Shown: in pieces, positions 30,482 to 33,056 of the stretch | Position numbering within the stretch: position 1 is the stretch's first letter | Layout of the letters: each line of letters opens with the position of its first letter | NCBI RefSeq assembly: GCF_017353455.1 | Contig: NZ_JAFMPZ010000549.1 | Location: 1-33,056 of the forward strand | Origin: Streptomyces laculatispora | Lineage (GTDB): Bacteria > Actinomycetota > Actinomycetes > Streptomycetales > Streptomycetaceae | Direction of reading: 5' to 3' | Length of the DNA stretch: 33,056 bases | Translations under genes and position numbers: made by a program | The notes under the pieces: generated by a model | The model's input: the letters and a program-made list of their open reading frames with translations, nothing else | The model's database searches: none | Told to the model about the DNA's origin: nothing

Positions 30482-32412
30482 TGGCAGGGCCTGGCGGACG
30501 CATGATGGCGGGCGGGGCGCCGACCGAGCGGTCCATGGACTTCAAGGGCTCCACGAAGCGGCTGCTGAAGCGCTTCGCCTCGGAGCGGACCACCCTGTAC
30601 GTGATGCTGGTGGCCGGTGCGCTGAGCGTGGCGCTCTCGGTGGTCGGCCCGAAGATCCTCGGCAAGGCCACCGACCTGGTGTTCGCCGGGGTCGTCGGCC
30701 GGCAGATGCCGGAGGGGACCACCAAGGAGCAGGCCATCGCGGGCCTGCACAAGACCAACAGCGGCCTGGCCGACATGCTCTCCAAGGTGGACTTCACCCC
30801 GGGCAAGGGCATGGACTTCGACGCGATCGGCCATGTGCTGCTGGCCGCGCTGATCACGTACGTCGGTGCCGGGCTGCTGATGCTGGTGTCGACGCGGCTG
30901 TCGATCCGGGTGATCAACCGCGTCGTGTTCCAGATGCGCGAGGACATCCAGACGAAGCTGTCGCGGCTGCCGCTGTCGTACTTCGACCGGCAAAAGCGCG
31001 GCGAGGTGCTCAGCCGGGCGACGAACGACATAGACAACATCTCGCAGACGATGCAGCAGACGATGGGCCAGCTCATCAACTCGGTGCTGACCATCATCGG
31101 CGTGCTGATCATGATGTTCTGGATCTCGCCGCTGCTGGCGCTGGTCGCCCTGGCGACGGTGCCGCTGTCGGTAGTCGTGGCGACCAAGGTGGGCAAGCGC
31201 TCGCAGCCGCAGTTCGTCCAGCAGTGGAAGGTGACGGGCAGGCTCAACGCCCACATCGAGGAGATGTACACCGGGCACACCCTGGTGAAGGTCTTCGGCC
31301 GGCAGGAGGAGTCCGCGCGGGACTTCGCCGAGCAGAACGACGCGCTCTACGAGGCCGGGTTCAAGGCGCAGTTCAACAGCGGGATCATGCAGCCGCTGAT
31401 GATGTTCGTGTCGAACCTGAACTATGTGCTGATCGCCGTGATCGGCGGGCTGCGGGTCGCCTCCGGTGCGCTGTCGATCGGTGATGTGCAGGCCTTCATC
31501 CAGTACTCGCGGCAGTTCTCCATGCCGCTGACCCAGGTCGCCTCGATGGCGAACCTGGTGCAGTCCGGGGTGGCGTCGGCCGAGCGGATCTTCGAGCTGC
31601 TGGACGCCGAGGAGCAGGACGCCGATCCCGCACCGGGCGAGGGCGCGCACCCGGAGGAGCTGCGCGGCAGCGTCTCGCTGGAGCACGTGTCGTTCCGCTA
31701 CGACCCGGAGAAGCCGCTCATCGAGGACCTGTCGCTGAGTGTCGAACCGGGTCACACGGTCGCGATCGTCGGCCCGACCGGTGCGGGCAAGACGACGCTG
31801 GTCAATCTGCTGATGCGGTTCTACGAGGTGACGGGCGGCCGGATCGCCCTGGACGGGGTGGACGTCGCGACGATGTCGCGCGACGACCTGCGGTCGGGGA
31901 TCGGCATGGTCCTCCAGGACACCTGGCTGTTCGGCGGGACCATCGCGGAGAACATCGCGTACGGCGCGTCGGGCGAGGTCGGCCGGGAGCAGATCGAGGA
32001 GGCGGCGCGGGCGGCCCACGCCGACCGCTTCATCCGCACCCTGCCGGACGGCTACGACACGGTGATCGACGACGAGGGCACCGGCGTCAGCGCGGGTGAG
32101 AAGCAGCTGATCACCATCGCGCGGGCGTTCCTGTCCGACCCGGTGATACTGGTGCTCGACGAGGCGACCAGCTCGGTCGACACCCGTACCGAGGTGCTGA
32201 TCCAGAAGGCGATGGCGCGCCTGGCGCACGGTCGTACGAGCTTCGTGATCGCGCACCGGCTCTCCACCATCCGGGACGCCGACGTCATCCTGGTGATGGA
32301 GAACGGCTCCATCGTCGAACAGGGCACGCACGACGAGCTGCTGGAGGCGCACGGCGCGTACGCCCGGCTGTACGCGGCCCAGTTCGCGCAGGCGGTCGCC
32401 GAGGTCGACTGA
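30481..32412 (+). CDS. ABC exporter subunit 2, catalytic nucleotide site
   Basis: A 643-residue half-transporter. The membrane domain (about 35-370) carries a roughly 55-residue polar insertion between the first two helices (about 73-120), and the ATPase domain spans about 395-635. Walker A GPTGAGKTT (about 430), Walker B VILVLDEATSS with the catalytic glutamate (about 556) and the switch histidine in VIAHRLSTI (about 590) are intact. The signature is the nonstandard VSAGEKQLI. In the heterodimer this leaves one full ATP site and one inactive site. A Q-loop (VLQDTWLFGGTI) is present. Start ATG overlaps the stop of subunit 1. Confidence 0.92.
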   Translation: MAGPGGRMMAGGAPTERSMDFKGSTKRLLKRFASERTTLYVMLVAGALSVALSVVGPKILGKATDLVFAGVVGRQMPEGTTKEQAIAGLHKTNSGLADMLSKVDFTPGKGMDFDAIGHVLLAALITYVGAGLLMLVSTRLSIRVINRVVFQMREDIQTKLSRLPLSYFDRQKRGEVLSRATNDIDNISQTMQQTMGQLINSVLTIIGVLIMMFWISPLLALVALATVPLSVVVATKVGKRSQPQFVQQWKVTGRLNAHIEEMYTGHTLVKVFGRQEESARDFAEQNDALYEAGFKAQFNSGIMQPLMMFVSNLNYVLIAVIGGLRVASGALSIGDVQAFIQYSRQFSMPLTQVASMANLVQSGVASAERIFELLDAEEQDADPAPGEGAHPEELRGSVSLEHVSFRYDPEKPLIEDLSLSVEPGHTVAIVGPTGAGKTTLVNLLMRFYEVTGGRIALDGVDVATMSRDDLRSGIGMVLQDTWLFGGTIAENIAYGASGEVGREQIEEAARAAHADRFIRTLPDGYDTVIDDEGTGVSAGEKQLITIARAFLSDPVILVLDEATSSVDTRTEVLIQKAMARLAHGRTSFVIAHRLSTIRDADVILVMENGSIVEQGTHDELLEAHGAYARLYAAQFAQAVAEVD

Positions 32413-32456
32413 GCGGCGCCGCGGCTGCCCCGGCGCGGGTGCGCGTGTACGCGTAC

Positions 32457-33056
32457 TCAGTCGAGGTAGCCGCGGAGCTGGTCGGCGAAGGCGTGGTCCC
32501 GCAGTTTGTTGAGGGTCTTGGACTCGATCTGCCGGATGCGCTCACGGGTCACGCCGAAGATCCGGCCTATCTCCTCAAGCGTGCGGGGCCGCCCGTCGGC
32601 CAGCCCGTACCGCAGCTGGACCACCTTCCGCTCGCGCTCGTTGAGCGTGGAGAGCACCGCTTCCAGGTGTTCGCGCAGCAGCAGGAAGGCGGCGGACTCG
32701 ACCGGGGACGCGGCGTCCCCGTCCTCGATCAGGTCGCCGAGCGAGACGTCGTCCTCCTCGCCGACCGGGGCGTGCAGGGACACGGGTTCCTGGGCGAGGC
32801 GCAGCACCTCGCCCACCCGCTCCGGGGTCAGGTCGAGCTGGCCGGCGACCTCCTCGGGGGTCGGCTCGTAGCCGCGTTCCTGGAGCATCCGGCGCTGGAC
32901 CCGTACGACGCGGTTGATCAGTTCGACGACATGGACCGGGACCCTTATGGTCCGCGCCTGGTCGGCCAGCGCGCGGGACATGGCCTGCCGGATCCACCAG
33001 GTCGCGTACGTCGAGAACTTGTAGCCGCGGGCGTAGTCGAACTTCTCGACCGCGCG
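32457..33056 (-). CDS. hrdA: Primary-like RNA polymerase sigma factor, probably HrdA (5' end outside window)
   Basis: The last 199 residues of a group 1/2 sigma-70 factor; the start lies past the window edge. It begins in region 2.3/2.4 ([41 protein letters not shown]), continues through region 3 ([23 protein letters not shown]), and ends with region 4 ([39 protein letters not shown]; all shown in part) and [15 protein letters not shown]. That C-terminus differs from the LRHPSRSQVLRDYLD of HrdB, so this is one of the nonessential paralogues. HrdA is favoured from recalled gene order beside an ABC pair; HrdD or HrdC remain possible. Confidence 0.85.
   Translation of the reverse strand, partial: RAVEKFDYARGYKFSTYATWWIRQAMSRALADQARTIRVPVHVVELINRVVRVQRRMLQERGYEPTPEEVAGQLDLTPERVGEVLRLAQEPVSLHAPVGEEDDVSLGDLIEDGDAASPVESAAFLLLREHLEAVLSTLNERERKVVQLRYGLADGRPRTLEEIGRIFGVTRERIRQIESKTLNKLRDHAFADQLRGYLD

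Overview
This is a GC-rich actinomycete window with strong third-codon G/C bias, GTG and TTG starts, sparse Shine-Dalgarno sites and many small membrane proteins. It is almost certainly a Streptomyces chromosome. From memory, unverified here, several genes match the S. coelicolor core region around matB, mbl and hrdA.

Layout. 1-3.6 kb: a zinc-ribbon protein cut by the window edge, a hypothetical protein, an MreB-like protein (Mbl type), and an abutting two-GAF sensor kinase whose ATPase domain looks dead. 3.6-5.4 kb: an AsnC/Lrp regulator divergent from a NarK-type MFS transporter. 5.4-10.1 kb: a secreted sugar-enzyme operon made of a PQQ-type sugar dehydrogenase with PKD and CBM6 modules, then a ThuA-CBM6-GH99 fusion. 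10.3-13.3 kb: matB (malonyl-CoA synthetase) overlapping a fused carboxyltransferase. 13.3-15.4 kb: a two-domain VOC protein and an MFS exporter. 15.4-18.9 kb: a loose accessory stretch with decayed coding fragments, an SRPBCC protein, a DUF4190-type membrane protein, a 24-residue membrane peptide, an exceptionally long hairpin and a hemerythrin protein.

18.9-24.5 kb is the most interesting part. All its genes lie on the minus strand: an RsbW-like ATPase, a SigB/SigF-family sigma factor, a small membrane protein, an STAS antagonist, a PAS-PP2C phosphatase (RsbP-like), an RsbQ-like alpha/beta hydrolase and a lipoprotein. The hydrolase, phosphatase and antagonist overlap by 4 bp each. The set contains every part class of the Bacillus RsbQ-RsbP energy-stress pathway and its sigma switch. 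Promoters of GNNT-N15/16-GGGT type precede the sigma and ATPase genes, suggesting feedback.

25.2-33 kb: a probably leaderless marR gene with a palindrome on its own start codon, three tRNA genes (one CAU, two Asn), a YtxH-type protein, an FGGY sugar kinase, an asymmetric ABC exporter pair, and the 3' part of a primary-like sigma factor, probably hrdA.

No CRISPR array, transposase, integrase or rRNA was seen.
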